A program made the translations under genes and the position numbers. From Pseudomonas viridiflava (GTDB lineage Bacteria > Pseudomonadota > Gammaproteobacteria > Pseudomonadales > Pseudomonadaceae): a stretch of 64,000 nt of DNA. The stretch lies in NCBI RefSeq assembly GCF_900573885.1, contig NZ_UPSE01000533.1, positions 268,992 to 332,991 of the forward strand, in the 5' to 3' direction. Position 1 is the stretch's first letter; each line of letters begins with the position of its first letter. Shown here one piece after another: positions 24,463 through 33,940 of this stretch. The notes beneath the pieces are model-generated. The model was not told the DNA's origin, searched no databases, and worked only from the letters and a program-made list of their open reading frames with translations.

Positions 24463-25317
24463 ATGTCCCTCGCGCAACTGATCTCTCCTTCCGAGCTCGC
24501 CGGCCGCCCTGCCGGCCCCGAGCGCTTGTTGCTTGATTGCCGCTTCGCCCTCGATGACCTTGCGTATGGCCAACGCAGTTACGCCGAAGGGCACATTCCC
24601 GGCGCGGTGTTTGCGGATTTGGAGCGCGACCTGTCAGGCGCCATCGTCAAAGGCCTCACCGGCCGCCATCCCCTGCCCGACCCACAGCAGCTCATCGACC
24701 GCCTGCGCGCCTGGGGGCTGAACAATGACAGCGAAGTCATCCTCTACGATGACGGCCCCGGAGCCTTTGCCGCCCACGCCTGGTGGCTGCTGGTCTGGCT
24801 GGGTAAACGCGACAAGGTGTTTTTGCTCGACGGCGGTTTGAAGGCGTGGCGCGAGGCGGGTTTGCCGCTGGACAAAGCCGTGCCCGAGCCCAACGCCGGC
24901 AGCTTTACTGGCCACGCCGATGGCAAATTGGTGCTCAACGCCGAGCAGGTGCAGCAGCGTCTGAACGATCCCCAATTGACCTTGTTGGACGCCCGCGCTC
25001 TGCCACGCTTTCGTGGCGAAGTGGAGCCGATTGATCCCGTGGCTGGGCATATTCCCGGCGCGCAGTGCGCGGTGTTCACCGACAACCTGGGCAGCGACGG
25101 GCGTTTCCTGCCGACCGAACAATTGCGTGCGCGGTTCGCCGCGCAACTGGGCAACCGTCCCGCCGACGGCGTGGTGGCGTATTGCGGCTCCGGCGTAACG
25201 GCCTGCCATAACCTCTTCGCCCTGAGCCTCGCCGGCTACCCGCTGGCGCCGCTGTATGCCGGTTCATGGAGCGAGTGGATTACCGACCCGAGCCGTCCTG
25301 TGGCGACCAGCGATTAA
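24463..25317 (+). CDS. sseA: 3-mercaptopyruvate / thiosulfate sulfurtransferase
   Basis: A 284-residue tandem rhodanese protein. The inactive first domain includes LLLDCRFALDD and EGHIPGAVFADLERDL. The second has LLDARALPRFRGEVEPIDPVAGHIPGA and the active-site loop VVAYCGSGVTACHN with Cys ~241. CGSGVT is typical of mercaptopyruvate sulfurtransferase, which transfers sulfur to cyanide or thiols. Start ATG at 24463 (MSLAQLISP) gives the usual length; the upstream in-frame extension lacks homology. Convergent with the permease gene. Confidence 0.93.
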   Translation: MSLAQLISPSELAGRPAGPERLLLDCRFALDDLAYGQRSYAEGHIPGAVFADLERDLSGAIVKGLTGRHPLPDPQQLIDRLRAWGLNNDSEVILYDDGPGAFAAHAWWLLVWLGKRDKVFLLDGGLKAWREAGLPLDKAVPEPNAGSFTGHADGKLVLNAEQVQQRLNDPQLTLLDARALPRFRGEVEPIDPVAGHIPGAQCAVFTDNLGSDGRFLPTEQLRARFAAQLGNRPADGVVAYCGSGVTACHNLFALSLAGYPLAPLYAGSWSEWITDPSRPVATSD

Positions 25318-25327
25318 AGCGCGACAC

Positions 25328-26677
25328 CTATAACGTGGCGACACCGTGCACGCGGTTGCGCCACTGGCGCCACGTATACAGCGGAATGCCGGCCATCAGC
25401 ACCAAAAAGCCCCAGAAAATTGCTTGCTGGCCGGTGCCGTACAGCGCCCACATGGAATAGATAAAACCAAGGCTGCCGATCGCCACCATCCACTTGCGCT
25501 CCCGGGGTCTGAAGGCCTCGGGCTTCACTGCCAGAAATTGCAGCAGTGCGGCGGTGCAGAAGGCGTAAGGCACCACGCCGGTCATGGTGCCGAGCAAGAT
25601 GATGACGTTGAACACGTCCACCAGATCGCCCTGCCCGTCTACCAACACCAGCAACGTCACCAACACCCCTGAAACCAGCAAGCCATTGGCCGGCACGCCG
25701 CGCTTGTTGGTTTTTGCCAGCGACTCCGGCAGCAAGCCATCGCGCGCAGTGGCCATGGGAATTTGCCCTTGCAGCAGCACCCAGCCGTTCAACGCCCCCA
25801 GGCAGGCGATCACCGCACCGCCGGCAACGAAGTAGTACCCCCACGGGCCCAACAACACCTGCGCGGCATCGGCGAACGGCGCGGTCGAACGTACCAGCAC
25901 GTCGGGCGGCAATACGCCCTGCACAGCGGTGATGGAAAGGATGTACACCGCCGCTGCCACCACCGTGCCGAAAATGGTCGCGCGAGGAATGGTGCGCTTC
26001 GGGTCTTTGACGTGCTCGGCCGGCACCGTTGCCGACTCCAAGCCGATAAACGACCACAGCGTCAGCGCGGCCGTGGTAGCGATGGCCGTTGCATAGCCTC
26101 CGCCGCCGGGCAGGTCTTCCACGGGCGGAATGCGCAGGTATTCGGGATGAAAGGAAAACCAGCCGAGCACGCCGATCAGCAGCAGCGGAATCAACTTCAG
26201 GGCGGTGAGCACGTTCTGCACCACGCCAAAGGCGCCGATGCCGCGCAGATTGATCAGGGTGCATAACCAGATGGCGGCGATGGCGGTGCCAATTGCCAAC
26301 GTCGGATCGCGCAACGCAGGAATGAACACTTGCAGGTAACCCACCAGCGTCACCGAAATGGCCGCGTTGCCAATCCAGGCGGCCTTCCAGTAAGTCCAGG
26401 CGCAGAGGTAGCCGGCAAAGGAGCCGAAACCATCACGGGTGTAAGCGTAAGGCCCGCCGGCTGCGGGGCTGAGCCGTGATAAACGGGCGAAGGTAAGCGC
26501 CAGAATCACCGCGCCAACGCTGGAAATCAGCCAGCCGAAAAGACTCAAGCCACCAAAAGCAGCGAGACTCGACGGCAGTAGAAACACCCCCGAGCCGATC
26601 ATGTTGCCCACTACCAGCGCCGAGCAGGTCCAGAACCCCATACTCCCTGTCGCGTTCTGTTGCGCTTGATCCTGCAT
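25328..26677 (-). CDS. APC-family amino acid permease (with lysine decarboxylase)
   Basis: A 449-residue protein with about 12 transmembrane helices. The first holds the APC motif VVGNMIGSGVFLLPSSLAAFGG; later come SPAAGGPYAYTRDGFGSFAGYLCAW and FIGLESATVPAEHVKDPKRTIPRAT. Basic amino-acid/polyamine antiporters share these. It starts 18 bp downstream of ldcA, so it is probably cotranscribed and exchanges lysine for cadaverine. Substrate is inferred from context. Convergent with sseA. Confidence 0.9.
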   Translation of the reverse strand: MQDQAQQNATGSMGFWTCSALVVGNMIGSGVFLLPSSLAAFGGLSLFGWLISSVGAVILALTFARLSRLSPAAGGPYAYTRDGFGSFAGYLCAWTYWKAAWIGNAAISVTLVGYLQVFIPALRDPTLAIGTAIAAIWLCTLINLRGIGAFGVVQNVLTALKLIPLLLIGVLGWFSFHPEYLRIPPVEDLPGGGGYATAIATTAALTLWSFIGLESATVPAEHVKDPKRTIPRATIFGTVVAAAVYILSITAVQGVLPPDVLVRSTAPFADAAQVLLGPWGYYFVAGGAVIACLGALNGWVLLQGQIPMATARDGLLPESLAKTNKRGVPANGLLVSGVLVTLLVLVDGQGDLVDVFNVIILLGTMTGVVPYAFCTAALLQFLAVKPEAFRPRERKWMVAIGSLGFIYSMWALYGTGQQAIFWGFLVLMAGIPLYTWRQWRNRVHGVATL

Positions 26678-26695
26678 GAATCCCCCGAAACCGAA

Positions 26696-28948
26696 TTACT
26701 CCTTGATGCAGTCAACGGTATAGCAGCGGCCTTCTGGGCTGTCTTGGTGCTGCAAGCCGTGCACGTCGGTATCGAAGCCGGGGAAGCTGCGGTCGAAGGT
26801 GCGGGCGAACGCCAGGTAATCGATGATCGAGCGGGTCGCTTCGGTGAAGCGCTCGCCCGGCATGATCAACGGAATGCCAGGCGGATACGGCACCAACATC
26901 ACCGCCGCAATACGCCCCTGAAGTTGATCAATCGGCACCGCTTCCACTTCGCCGCGCACCAAGTGGTTGTACGCATCGGCGGGTTTGATCGCTAGCTCCG
27001 GAAGCACGGTGTACATACGCTTCAGCGCTTTCGGAGTGGCGTTGTCGCGGTAGCAGGTGTGCAAGGCATCGCACAAATCACGCAGGCCCATGTGCTGGTA
27101 GCGGGCGTCTTCGCGCACGATGGAAGGCAGGCAATTGCTCAGGCGCACGTTGGCGTCGTAGCTGCGTTTGAACTCCAGCAACTCGGTGAGCAAGGTGCTC
27201 CATTTGCCCTTGGTGATGCCCATGGAGAACAGCACCAGGAACGAATACAGACCGGTCTTCTCTACCACCAGCCCGCGTTCCCACAGGAACTTGCTCACCA
27301 CCGCCGCCGGAATGCCGCGCTCGCTCAGCGCGCCGCCTGCGGTGAGGCCCGGCGTTACCAGCGTGACCTTGATCGGGTCGAGCAACACGTAATCGTCGGC
27401 CACATCGCCGAAGCCATGCCAGTCGGCCTGCGGCTGCAGCACCCAATCGGCTGTAGTCAGCTGCTCGGCGCCGTCGGCCATGGTGGGCTGCCAGATGCTG
27501 AACCACCAATCATCCGCGCTCAGGTTCTGCCGCAGGTTGGCCAGGGCGCGGCGGAAGCTCAGGGCTTCGTCGAAGGTTTCCTGAATCAGCGAACGGCCCG
27601 CCGGGCCTTCCATCATGGCCGAGGCCACGTCGAGCGAAGCGATGATGCCGTACTGCGGCGAGGTGGAGATGTGCATCATGAACGCTTCGTTGAAGCGGTC
27701 GCGGTCGAGCTTGCGAGCGCCGCCATCCTGCACGTGAATCATCGAAGCCTGGCTGAACGCGGCGAGCAGTTTGTGGGTGGAATGGGTGGTAAACACCAAA
27801 GGGCCGTCATCGGTGCGCGAGGTGCCCATGCCGTAGCGGCCGGCGTAGAACTCGTGAAAGGCGGCGTAGGCGTACCAGGCTTCGTCGAAGTGCAGCACTT
27901 CCACGGTATCGCCCACGGTCTGCTTGATCAGCTCGGCGTTGTAGCAGAGGCCGTCGTAGGTGGAGTTGGTCACCACCATCAGCTTCACCTTGGGCTCGCG
28001 GCCACGGGCAAGCGGGCTGGCGTCGATCTTGGCCTGGATCGATTCGCGGCTGAATTCGCTCAGCGGAATCGGCCCGATAATGCCCAGCTCGTTGCGCTCC
28101 GGGCTCAGGTACAGCGGGATGGCCCCAGTCATGATGATCGAATGCAGAATCGACTTGTGGCAGTTGCGGTCCACCAGCACCAGATCGTCACGGCCGACCA
28201 TGGAGTGCCACACGATTTTGTTCGCGGTCGAGGTGCCGTTGATCACGAAGTAGGTATGGTCCGCGCCGAAATTGCGCGCCGCGCGGGCTTCCGCTTCGGC
28301 CAGTGGCCCGGTGTGGTCGAGCAGCGAGCCCAGCTCGGGCACCGACACCGAGAGGTCCGAGCGCAAGGTGTTCTCGCCGAAAAACTGGTGAAACGCCTGC
28401 CCCACCGGGCTTTTGCGATACGCCACGCCGCCGCCATGGCCCGGCGTGTGCCAGGAATAGTTGGACTCGGCCGTGTGCTGCACCAGCGCCTTGAAAAACG
28501 GCGGCAGCAGACCATCCAGATAAATACGCGCAGCGCGTGCCACCTGCCGTGCCAGGAACGGCACGGTGTCTTCGAACAGATAAAGCAGACCGCGCAGATG
28601 ATTGAGATCGGCCATGGCCTCGGCCGGCGCATTCTCGATGGTCACTTGTTCACCCAAGGCGAAGATCGGCAACTGCGGCGCACGCACGCGGGCAGCGCGG
28701 ATGAGTTCGATCACATCGTGCAGCAGACGCTGGTTTTCCCCTGCTCCTTCGGCGGCCACCAGAATGCAGGCCAGGCCATGGTGAGTCGAGGCCACGATGC
28801 GCCCCTCGGTGGAGCTGGCGGTGGAAATAATGGTGAAGCCTTCCAACTCCAGCTCGCGGGCAATTTCCCGCACCCGGTCGCCAGCCACGGTATCGGCCTT
28901 GATATCGCGGTGCACGATGAGAACGGGAAACTTGAGGTCTTTATACAT
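26696..28948 (-). CDS. ldcA: Lysine decarboxylase (Orn/Lys/Arg decarboxylase family)
   Basis: A 750-residue fold-type I PLP enzyme. The N-terminal response-regulator-like wing domain spans ~1-125. The PLP lysine is Lys393 in TTHSTHKLLAAFSQ, with SWHTPGHGGGVAYRKSP and NGTSTANKIVWHSM around the cofactor. A C-terminal domain follows from ~600. It decarboxylates lysine to cadaverine, with a role in acid resistance and lysine catabolism. Length, plus the adjacent permease and nearby dnaQ-rnhA, match Pseudomonas LdcA as I recall it. Arginine or ornithine preference cannot be excluded from sequence alone. Confidence 0.93.
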   Translation of the reverse strand: MYKDLKFPVLIVHRDIKADTVAGDRVREIARELELEGFTIISTASSTEGRIVASTHHGLACILVAAEGAGENQRLLHDVIELIRAARVRAPQLPIFALGEQVTIENAPAEAMADLNHLRGLLYLFEDTVPFLARQVARAARIYLDGLLPPFFKALVQHTAESNYSWHTPGHGGGVAYRKSPVGQAFHQFFGENTLRSDLSVSVPELGSLLDHTGPLAEAEARAARNFGADHTYFVINGTSTANKIVWHSMVGRDDLVLVDRNCHKSILHSIIMTGAIPLYLSPERNELGIIGPIPLSEFSRESIQAKIDASPLARGREPKVKLMVVTNSTYDGLCYNAELIKQTVGDTVEVLHFDEAWYAYAAFHEFYAGRYGMGTSRTDDGPLVFTTHSTHKLLAAFSQASMIHVQDGGARKLDRDRFNEAFMMHISTSPQYGIIASLDVASAMMEGPAGRSLIQETFDEALSFRRALANLRQNLSADDWWFSIWQPTMADGAEQLTTADWVLQPQADWHGFGDVADDYVLLDPIKVTLVTPGLTAGGALSERGIPAAVVSKFLWERGLVVEKTGLYSFLVLFSMGITKGKWSTLLTELLEFKRSYDANVRLSNCLPSIVREDARYQHMGLRDLCDALHTCYRDNATPKALKRMYTVLPELAIKPADAYNHLVRGEVEAVPIDQLQGRIAAVMLVPYPPGIPLIMPGERFTEATRSIIDYLAFARTFDRSFPGFDTDVHGLQHQDSPEGRCYTVDCIKE

Positions 28949-29340
28949 GCTGTTATCGCCTGAAGATTAACCGGGCCGTGCCCGCGCAGCCCTCAGGGTA
29001 GAGACTCGCCCCAACGCGCGTAACCCCCTGCGTCGGGGGCTGTACGAAAACGTCGCACGCGGATAAATCGGCGGGAAGTGGCGGGATGGAGGTGGACGAA
29101 AGCACCGCAGCCCGAGCCGCTGCCACAAGTCTGCTTATGGCCGACAAAGAACCGGAATAAAACGCCGTCATCCCCGCGCAGGCGGGGATCCAGAATCTTG
29201 AAGGGAAACACGACCTGTAGGAGCGGCGGATGGCATCGAAGGGAAATACCAACCGTAGGAGCTTGCTAGCGAACCCTGCAAACTTCCTTTTAGAAAGTCG
29301 TTTCCAGGGTTCGCGACCAAGGTCGCTCCTACAAAAGTGC
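28949..29340. other. Repeat-rich intergenic region upstream of ldcA
   Basis: No gene. It contains a CCCCGC-GCA-GGCGGGG palindrome of the GTCATCCCCGC type (29168-29195), a lone REP half at 29217 (GTAGGAGCGGCGG) and a REP pair at 29255-29332. The ldcA promoter must lie near 28960-29100, but I see no confident boxes. Confidence 0.65.
29255..29332. repeat. REP pair with an asymmetric left unit
   Basis: Left GTAGGAGC-TTGCTAGCGAACCCTGCA, right CCAGGGTTCGCGACCAAGGTCGCTCCTAC. The left stem has lost about four bases compared with other copies. Confidence 0.85.
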
Positions 29341-30108
29341 TTATGCGGTTTCGGCAGGCTCGGCTTCCACTGCCGGCGCATCCATTTGCACCCACAGCGG
29401 CAGCGCGCCGGAGGCTTTTTCCAGCAGGCCCATGCGCACGGCGTGGGCGGCGAGTTCTTCTTCGTTGGCGCGTACTACTCGGGTACGCGGGCGGTCGGCG
29501 GGCAAGCGGCGGATTTCGCTGGCCTGGTTGGCGCCACCATTGCCGCCGTTGCCGTCGGAGGCGTTGCCGGCCAGGGACAGACTGGTCTGGCCGCCGGTCA
29601 TGCTCAGGTAAACGTCGGCGAGAATCTCGGCGTCGAGCAAGGCGCCGTGCAGTTCGCGGCCGGAGTTATCGACGCCGTAGCGTTTGCACAGGGCGTCGAG
29701 GTTGTTGCGCTGCCCCGGGTGACGTTCACGGGCCATCATCAGGGTGTCGAGCACGCTGCAGTGCTCGGTGATGTCGGCGCGATCGTCCTGGCCCAGCAGG
29801 GCGAATTCGTTGTTGATAAACCCGATGTCGAACGCGGCGTTGTGGATGATCAGCTGCGCGTCTTTGATGAATTCGAAGAATTCGTCGGCCACTTCTTTGA
29901 AGCGCGGTTTGTCGGCAAGGAATTCGTCGGTAATACCGTGAACCGCGATGGCGCCTTCGTCGCTCTGGCGATCGGGCTGCAGGTACACGTGGAAATGGCG
30001 GCCGGTGAGGCGGCGGCCGATCAGTTCAACACAACCGATTTCGATAACCCGGTGGCCATCGGTAACCGGCATACCGGTGGTTTCGGTATCCAGTACAACA
30101 CTACGCAT
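29341..30108 (-). CDS. dnaQ: DNA polymerase III epsilon subunit (proofreading 3'-5' exonuclease)
   Basis: A 255-residue DEDDh exonuclease: VVLDTETTGMP (D, E), IIHNAAFDIGFINNEF (D), and RELHGALLDAEILADVY (H, D). It proofreads the replicative polymerase. A Gly/Asn-rich linker (GNASDGNGGNGGANQ) near 190 separates the exonuclease domain from the alpha-binding tail. Start ATG at 30108 follows GAGGAA; a seven-codon longer start is less likely. It overlaps the rnhA stop by 8 bp and ends an operon with rnhA and a methyltransferase. Confidence 0.95.
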   Translation of the reverse strand: MRSVVLDTETTGMPVTDGHRVIEIGCVELIGRRLTGRHFHVYLQPDRQSDEGAIAVHGITDEFLADKPRFKEVADEFFEFIKDAQLIIHNAAFDIGFINNEFALLGQDDRADITEHCSVLDTLMMARERHPGQRNNLDALCKRYGVDNSGRELHGALLDAEILADVYLSMTGGQTSLSLAGNASDGNGGNGGANQASEIRRLPADRPRTRVVRANEEELAAHAVRMGLLEKASGALPLWVQMDAPAVEAEPAETA

Positions 30109-30553
30109 GCTTGATTCCTCGTACTTCATCGACGCCGCGGTTGGCCAGCTGGTCGGCCCGCTCGTTGCCGGGGTGGCCGGTGTGGCCGCGCACCCACTTC
30201 CAGGTCACGGTGTGGCGGTTGACCTGTTCGTCCAGCGCCTGCCAGAGGTCAGCATTTTTGACCGGCTGCTTGGCCGCGGTTTTCCAGCCGCGCTTCTTCC
30301 AGTTCACCAACCACTCTTTCATGCCTTTCATTACATATTCGGAGTCGGTCACCAGCAGCACTTCGCACGGGCGCTTGAGCTCTTCCAGCCCGCGAATGGC
30401 GGCGGTGAGTTCCATGCGGTTGTTGGTGGTGTTGGCTTCGCCACCCCAGAGTTCCTTTTCCACGCCTTTGAACACCAGCAAGGCGCCCCAGCCGCCAGGG
30501 CCGGGATTACCTTTGCAGGCGCCGTCGGTGAAGATTTCAATCTGTTCGCTCAT
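30101..30553 (-). CDS. rnhA: Ribonuclease HI
   Basis: A 150-residue enzyme that removes RNA from RNA-DNA hybrids. Active-site residues: IFTDGACKGNPGPGGWG (D), NNRMELTAAIRGLEEL (E), LLVTDSEYVMKGM (D) and VRGHTGHPGNERADQLA (H, D). The start at ATG 30553 (MSEQIEIF) is preferred over an upstream in-frame ATG at 30589, giving family length. The 3' end overlaps dnaQ, and the methyltransferase gene lies 19 bp upstream; the rnhA-dnaQ pairing is usual in gammaproteobacteria. Confidence 0.96.
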   Translation of the reverse strand: MSEQIEIFTDGACKGNPGPGGWGALLVFKGVEKELWGGEANTTNNRMELTAAIRGLEELKRPCEVLLVTDSEYVMKGMKEWLVNWKKRGWKTAAKQPVKNADLWQALDEQVNRHTVTWKWVRGHTGHPGNERADQLANRGVDEVRGIKHA

Positions 30554-30572
30554 GAATCCTGCTGCTTGTGTG

Positions 30573-31331
30573 TCACGGTTTTGAATCACGCCGGCTGACT
30601 TTGGCCACCGGCATGGGCATCAGCTTGCCCATGGGCGCTCGCTGTGCCTGACGCAAGGGGCGCAAGCCGATGACCAGCTTGCGCGCCACTAATAGATAGA
30701 AGCCTGCCCCGGGCATTTGCCAGGCGCCGCCCCACTGTTCGAGACGGCTGAGGCGCGATTGCCAGGCTGGCGAGGCAAGCGGCGGACGATAGCACCCGAA
30801 GCGGCGTTTCTCCAGCGCGAAACCCAGCAGGCGCAGCCAGTCGGTCACCCGGTTCGGGGCGATGCAACGGGCATCGCCAAGGGCATCGCGGGCGAAGATG
30901 TGGCGCAACCCCCAGGTGCTTCGAGGGTTGATGCCGATGATGATCAGATGCCCGCCCGGCCGCACGCTGCGGGCAGCTTCGCGCAGCAGGCCATGGGGCG
31001 ACAGGCAGAAGTCCAGACCGTGTTGCAGCACCAGCACGTCGGCGGCGGATTCGGTCAGCGGCCAGGCTTGCTCTTCGCAGACAATCTCGGCGCCTGGCAG
31101 CGGCGCGCCGACGTGAACGCAGCGCTGAATCTGTTTGGCGCCGGACGGTTTGTCGGCGTGGGGGCCGTAGTGCACCAGGTAGCCGCCAAAGAACCGCGCC
31201 AGTTCGTCTTCCAGCAAGCGCCGTTCTTCGCCGAGCATCATTTGCCCCAGCGGGCCGTCGAGCCAGCCGCGCGCGGCGCTGATCAGCTCGAGCCATTCGG
31301 GGTCAGCTTGGGCGAAGGCCTTGTCAGTCAT
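30573..31331 (-). CDS. Class I SAM-dependent methyltransferase-like protein
   Basis: A 252-residue protein with a Rossmann methyltransferase fold in which motif I is degenerate. Recognisable parts are IVCEEQAWPLTESAADVLVLQHGLDFCLSPHGLLREAARSVRPGGHLIIIGINP, a Methyltransf_11-type core. The usual glycine-rich SAM loop (hhDxGxGxG) is not evident upstream, so activity may be weak or altered. First gene of the operon with rnhA and dnaQ; divergent from gloB by 100 bp. Confidence 0.82.
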   Translation of the reverse strand: MTDKAFAQADPEWLELISAARGWLDGPLGQMMLGEERRLLEDELARFFGGYLVHYGPHADKPSGAKQIQRCVHVGAPLPGAEIVCEEQAWPLTESAADVLVLQHGLDFCLSPHGLLREAARSVRPGGHLIIIGINPRSTWGLRHIFARDALGDARCIAPNRVTDWLRLLGFALEKRRFGCYRPPLASPAWQSRLSRLEQWGGAWQMPGAGFYLLVARKLVIGLRPLRQAQRAPMGKLMPMPVAKVSRRDSKP

Positions 31332-31431
31332 AACCGTTCCTCACTTCATGGGCACCGCATTGCGGGCACAGCACCAGACCACGCGAAAAACCAATAAGAT
31401 GCGTCGTCACCGTCAGCTTAGCGACCGCGCC

Positions 31432-32223
31432 ATGATACAGATCGATGCCCTACCCGCTTTCAACGACAACTACCTCTGGTTGTTACAAGACACTGCCACG
31501 CAGCGCTGCGCGGTGGTCGATCCCGGCGATGCCGCGCCGGTGCTGGCCTGGTTGAAGGCCAACCCCGGCTGGCAGTTGAGCGACATTCTGGTCACTCATC
31601 ATCACTTCGACCACGTCGGCGGCGTGGAGCAATTGAAAACCGCTACCGGGGCCAAGGTCTATGGCCCGTCGCAGGAAAACATTCCGGCCCGCGACGTGGC
31701 CCTGGACGACGGCGACCAGATCGAAGTGCTAGGCCTCACGCTGCGCATCTTCACGGTGCCGGGCCACACCCTTGGCCATATCGCCTATTACGCCGCCAGC
31801 GCCCCGACCGAAGCCGACGTGCCGCTGCTGTTCTGTGGCGACACCCTGTTCGCCGGCGGCTGTGGGCGTTTATTCGAGGGTACGCCGGAGCAAATGTTCA
31901 GCTCCCTGGGCCGCCTGGCGGCGCTGCCTGACGACACGGCGGTTTATTGCACCCACGAATACACCCTGAGCAACCTGCGCTTTGCCCAGGCGGTGGAACC
32001 GCAGAACCCCGAGGTGACGGCGCGCCTGGCGCAGGTGACGGCCTGGCGCGAAAACGGGCAGATCAGCTTGCCGTCGAATCTGGCGCTGGAGCGGGCGACC
32101 AATCCGTTTTTGCGCGCCGAGGTTGCGAACGTGGTCGCAAAAATCGACGAACGGGACGGCCCCACTCAGCGCAAGCCTAGCGAGGTATTTGCTCGCCTGC
32201 GGGCCTGGAAAGACCAGTTTTAA
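31432..32223 (+). CDS. gloB: Hydroxyacylglutathione hydrolase (glyoxalase II)
   Basis: A 263-residue metallo-beta-lactamase-fold enzyme that hydrolyses S-lactoylglutathione to lactate, finishing methylglyoxal detoxification. Metal motif THHHFDHVGG, then VPGHTLGHIAYY, LFCGDTLFAGGCGRLFEGT and YCTHEYTLSNLRFA; the C-terminal substrate-binding helices include NPFLRAE. ATG at 31432 is preferred to longer in-frame extension. Divergent from the methyltransferase gene; mltD follows 100 bp downstream. Confidence 0.95.
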   Translation: MIQIDALPAFNDNYLWLLQDTATQRCAVVDPGDAAPVLAWLKANPGWQLSDILVTHHHFDHVGGVEQLKTATGAKVYGPSQENIPARDVALDDGDQIEVLGLTLRIFTVPGHTLGHIAYYAASAPTEADVPLLFCGDTLFAGGCGRLFEGTPEQMFSSLGRLAALPDDTAVYCTHEYTLSNLRFAQAVEPQNPEVTARLAQVTAWRENGQISLPSNLALERATNPFLRAEVANVVAKIDERDGPTQRKPSEVFARLRAWKDQF

Positions 32224-32323
32224 GTCCATTGCCGCCTAACAGGGCGGCCGGTTAAAACTTGACCACATTAGGCGGCGTTCCTAGAATCGCCCGATCTTTT
32301 TGCCTGGATCACACCCGCCGCCA

Positions 32324-33922
32324 ATGTCGTCAATCGCCCAGAAGTCCCGGAAATTCGACACATTGGCCCGTCTGGCTCGTGCGCTCCCGGTTGTCTTCGC
32401 GGCCATTCTGGCGGGCTGCCAAAGCAGCGGCGGTCACACTCCCACCTCTTCGCCTGCCGTCACCCTCACCAGCCGCACCCAGCCGCCCGAGTGGATGACC
32501 GACACCCCCGGCACCGACAAACCACAGGACATGTGGGACCGCATGCGCGCCGGCTTCAAGCTGCAAGACGAAATCGGCATCAACCCGCGCATCGAACAAC
32601 AGCGCCTGTGGTTCGCCAGCAAGCCCTCGTACCTGGAAAGCGCCAGCGGTCGCGGCAGCTTGTATATCCATTACGTGGTCGAGCGCCTGGAAGCCCACGA
32701 CATGCCGCTTGAGCTGGCGCTGCTGCCGGTGATTGAAAGCTCGTACAACCCGTTTGCCCTGTCGCGCAGTGACGCCGTTGGCCTGTGGCAGTTCATCCCG
32801 TCCACGGGGCGCAACTTCAATTTGCAGCAGACCACCTGGTACGACGGCCGCCGTGACATCACCGCCTCGACCAACGCCGCCATCGAATACCTGTCGCGCC
32901 TGCATGAAATGTTCAACGGCGACTGGCTGCTGGCCCTGGCCGCTTACAACGCTGGCGAAGGCACCGTTAGCCGCGCCATCGAGCGCAACCAGCGCCTGGG
33001 CTTGCCGACCGACTACTGGAACCTGCCGCTGCCCAAGGAAACCCAGGACTACGTGCCGAAATTACTGGCCCTGTCGCAACTGGTGAACGCCCCGGCGGCG
33101 TATGGCATCAACCTCGACCCCATCGCCAACGAGCCGTACTTCGAAGTGGTGGAAATCGACAAGCCGATGGACCTCACCCGCGTCGCCGCCATGGCCGATA
33201 TCGACAAAGACGAGTTGATCCAGCTAAACCCCGCCTTCAAACGCAACATTACCCGCGGCGGCCCTTCGCACCTGCTGGTACCGACACAGAAAGCCGAGCG
33301 CCTGACCACCTCGCTGGCGCAGATTCAGCCCAGCGACATCACCGAATTCCAGGAATACCGCGTGCGTAAAGGCGACAGCCTGCATGGCATCGCCAGTCGC
33401 TACCAGCTGTCATCGGCGGAATTGAAAGAAGCCAATGACCTGTCAGGCAACAAGCTCAGCGTCGGCCAGACCCTGACCATTCCCCTGACTGCCGGCTCCG
33501 CGCCGCCGCCCTCGCCTTTCCCCACCAGCAAACCAACCGCCGTTGCCAGCAGCACCACCACCAGCGTCAAGCTCAAGAGCTACAAGGTGAAAAACGGCGA
33601 CAACCTCTGGCAGATCGCCAAGGCCAACAAGGTGGATGTAAATGAACTGCGTCGCTGGAACAACCTGCCAAACAACGCGGTAAAACCGGGACAGACGCTG
33701 GCGCTGCAAGGCACCCAGCAAGTCATTCGCAGCATCGCCAGGAACAGCCCGGCGCAGGGCCGCGAGACGGTTACCTATTACAAGGTAAAGAAAGGCGACT
33801 CGATGTACATGATCGCCAAGCGCTTCAACGTAGAAATGCAGAACCTCAAGACCTGGAACCCGAAGACCAGTCACGACCTCACTCCGGGCCAGACCCTGAC
33901 GCTTTACCTCACCGACCGCTGA
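32324..33922 (+). CDS. mltD: Membrane-bound lytic murein transglycosylase D
   Basis: A 532-residue outer-membrane lipoprotein cleaving peptidoglycan glycan strands. Signal peptide with lipobox ILAGC. The SLT domain (~110-260) contains the catalytic Glu138 in LLPVIESSYNPFALSRSDAVGLWQFIP and ALAAYNAGEGTV. Three LysM repeats follow (~345, 420 and 485; YRVRKGDSLHGIASRY, YKVKNGDNLWQIAKAN, YKVKKGDSMYMIAKRF). Length fits the MltD family. Convergent with the MAPEG gene, only 18 bp between stops. Confidence 0.96.
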   Translation: MSSIAQKSRKFDTLARLARALPVVFAAILAGCQSSGGHTPTSSPAVTLTSRTQPPEWMTDTPGTDKPQDMWDRMRAGFKLQDEIGINPRIEQQRLWFASKPSYLESASGRGSLYIHYVVERLEAHDMPLELALLPVIESSYNPFALSRSDAVGLWQFIPSTGRNFNLQQTTWYDGRRDITASTNAAIEYLSRLHEMFNGDWLLALAAYNAGEGTVSRAIERNQRLGLPTDYWNLPLPKETQDYVPKLLALSQLVNAPAAYGINLDPIANEPYFEVVEIDKPMDLTRVAAMADIDKDELIQLNPAFKRNITRGGPSHLLVPTQKAERLTTSLAQIQPSDITEFQEYRVRKGDSLHGIASRYQLSSAELKEANDLSGNKLSVGQTLTIPLTAGSAPPPSPFPTSKPTAVASSTTTSVKLKSYKVKNGDNLWQIAKANKVDVNELRRWNNLPNNAVKPGQTLALQGTQQVIRSIARNSPAQGRETVTYYKVKKGDSMYMIAKRFNVEMQNLKTWNPKTSHDLTPGQTLTLYLTDR

Positions 33923-33940
33923 TCAACGCGCCACCCAGCC

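Noticed and set aside
27059..28963. 634-codon open frame antisense to ldcA
   Set aside because: Sense strand is an unmistakable lysine decarboxylase; antisense product is low-complexity His/Gly/Val-rich.
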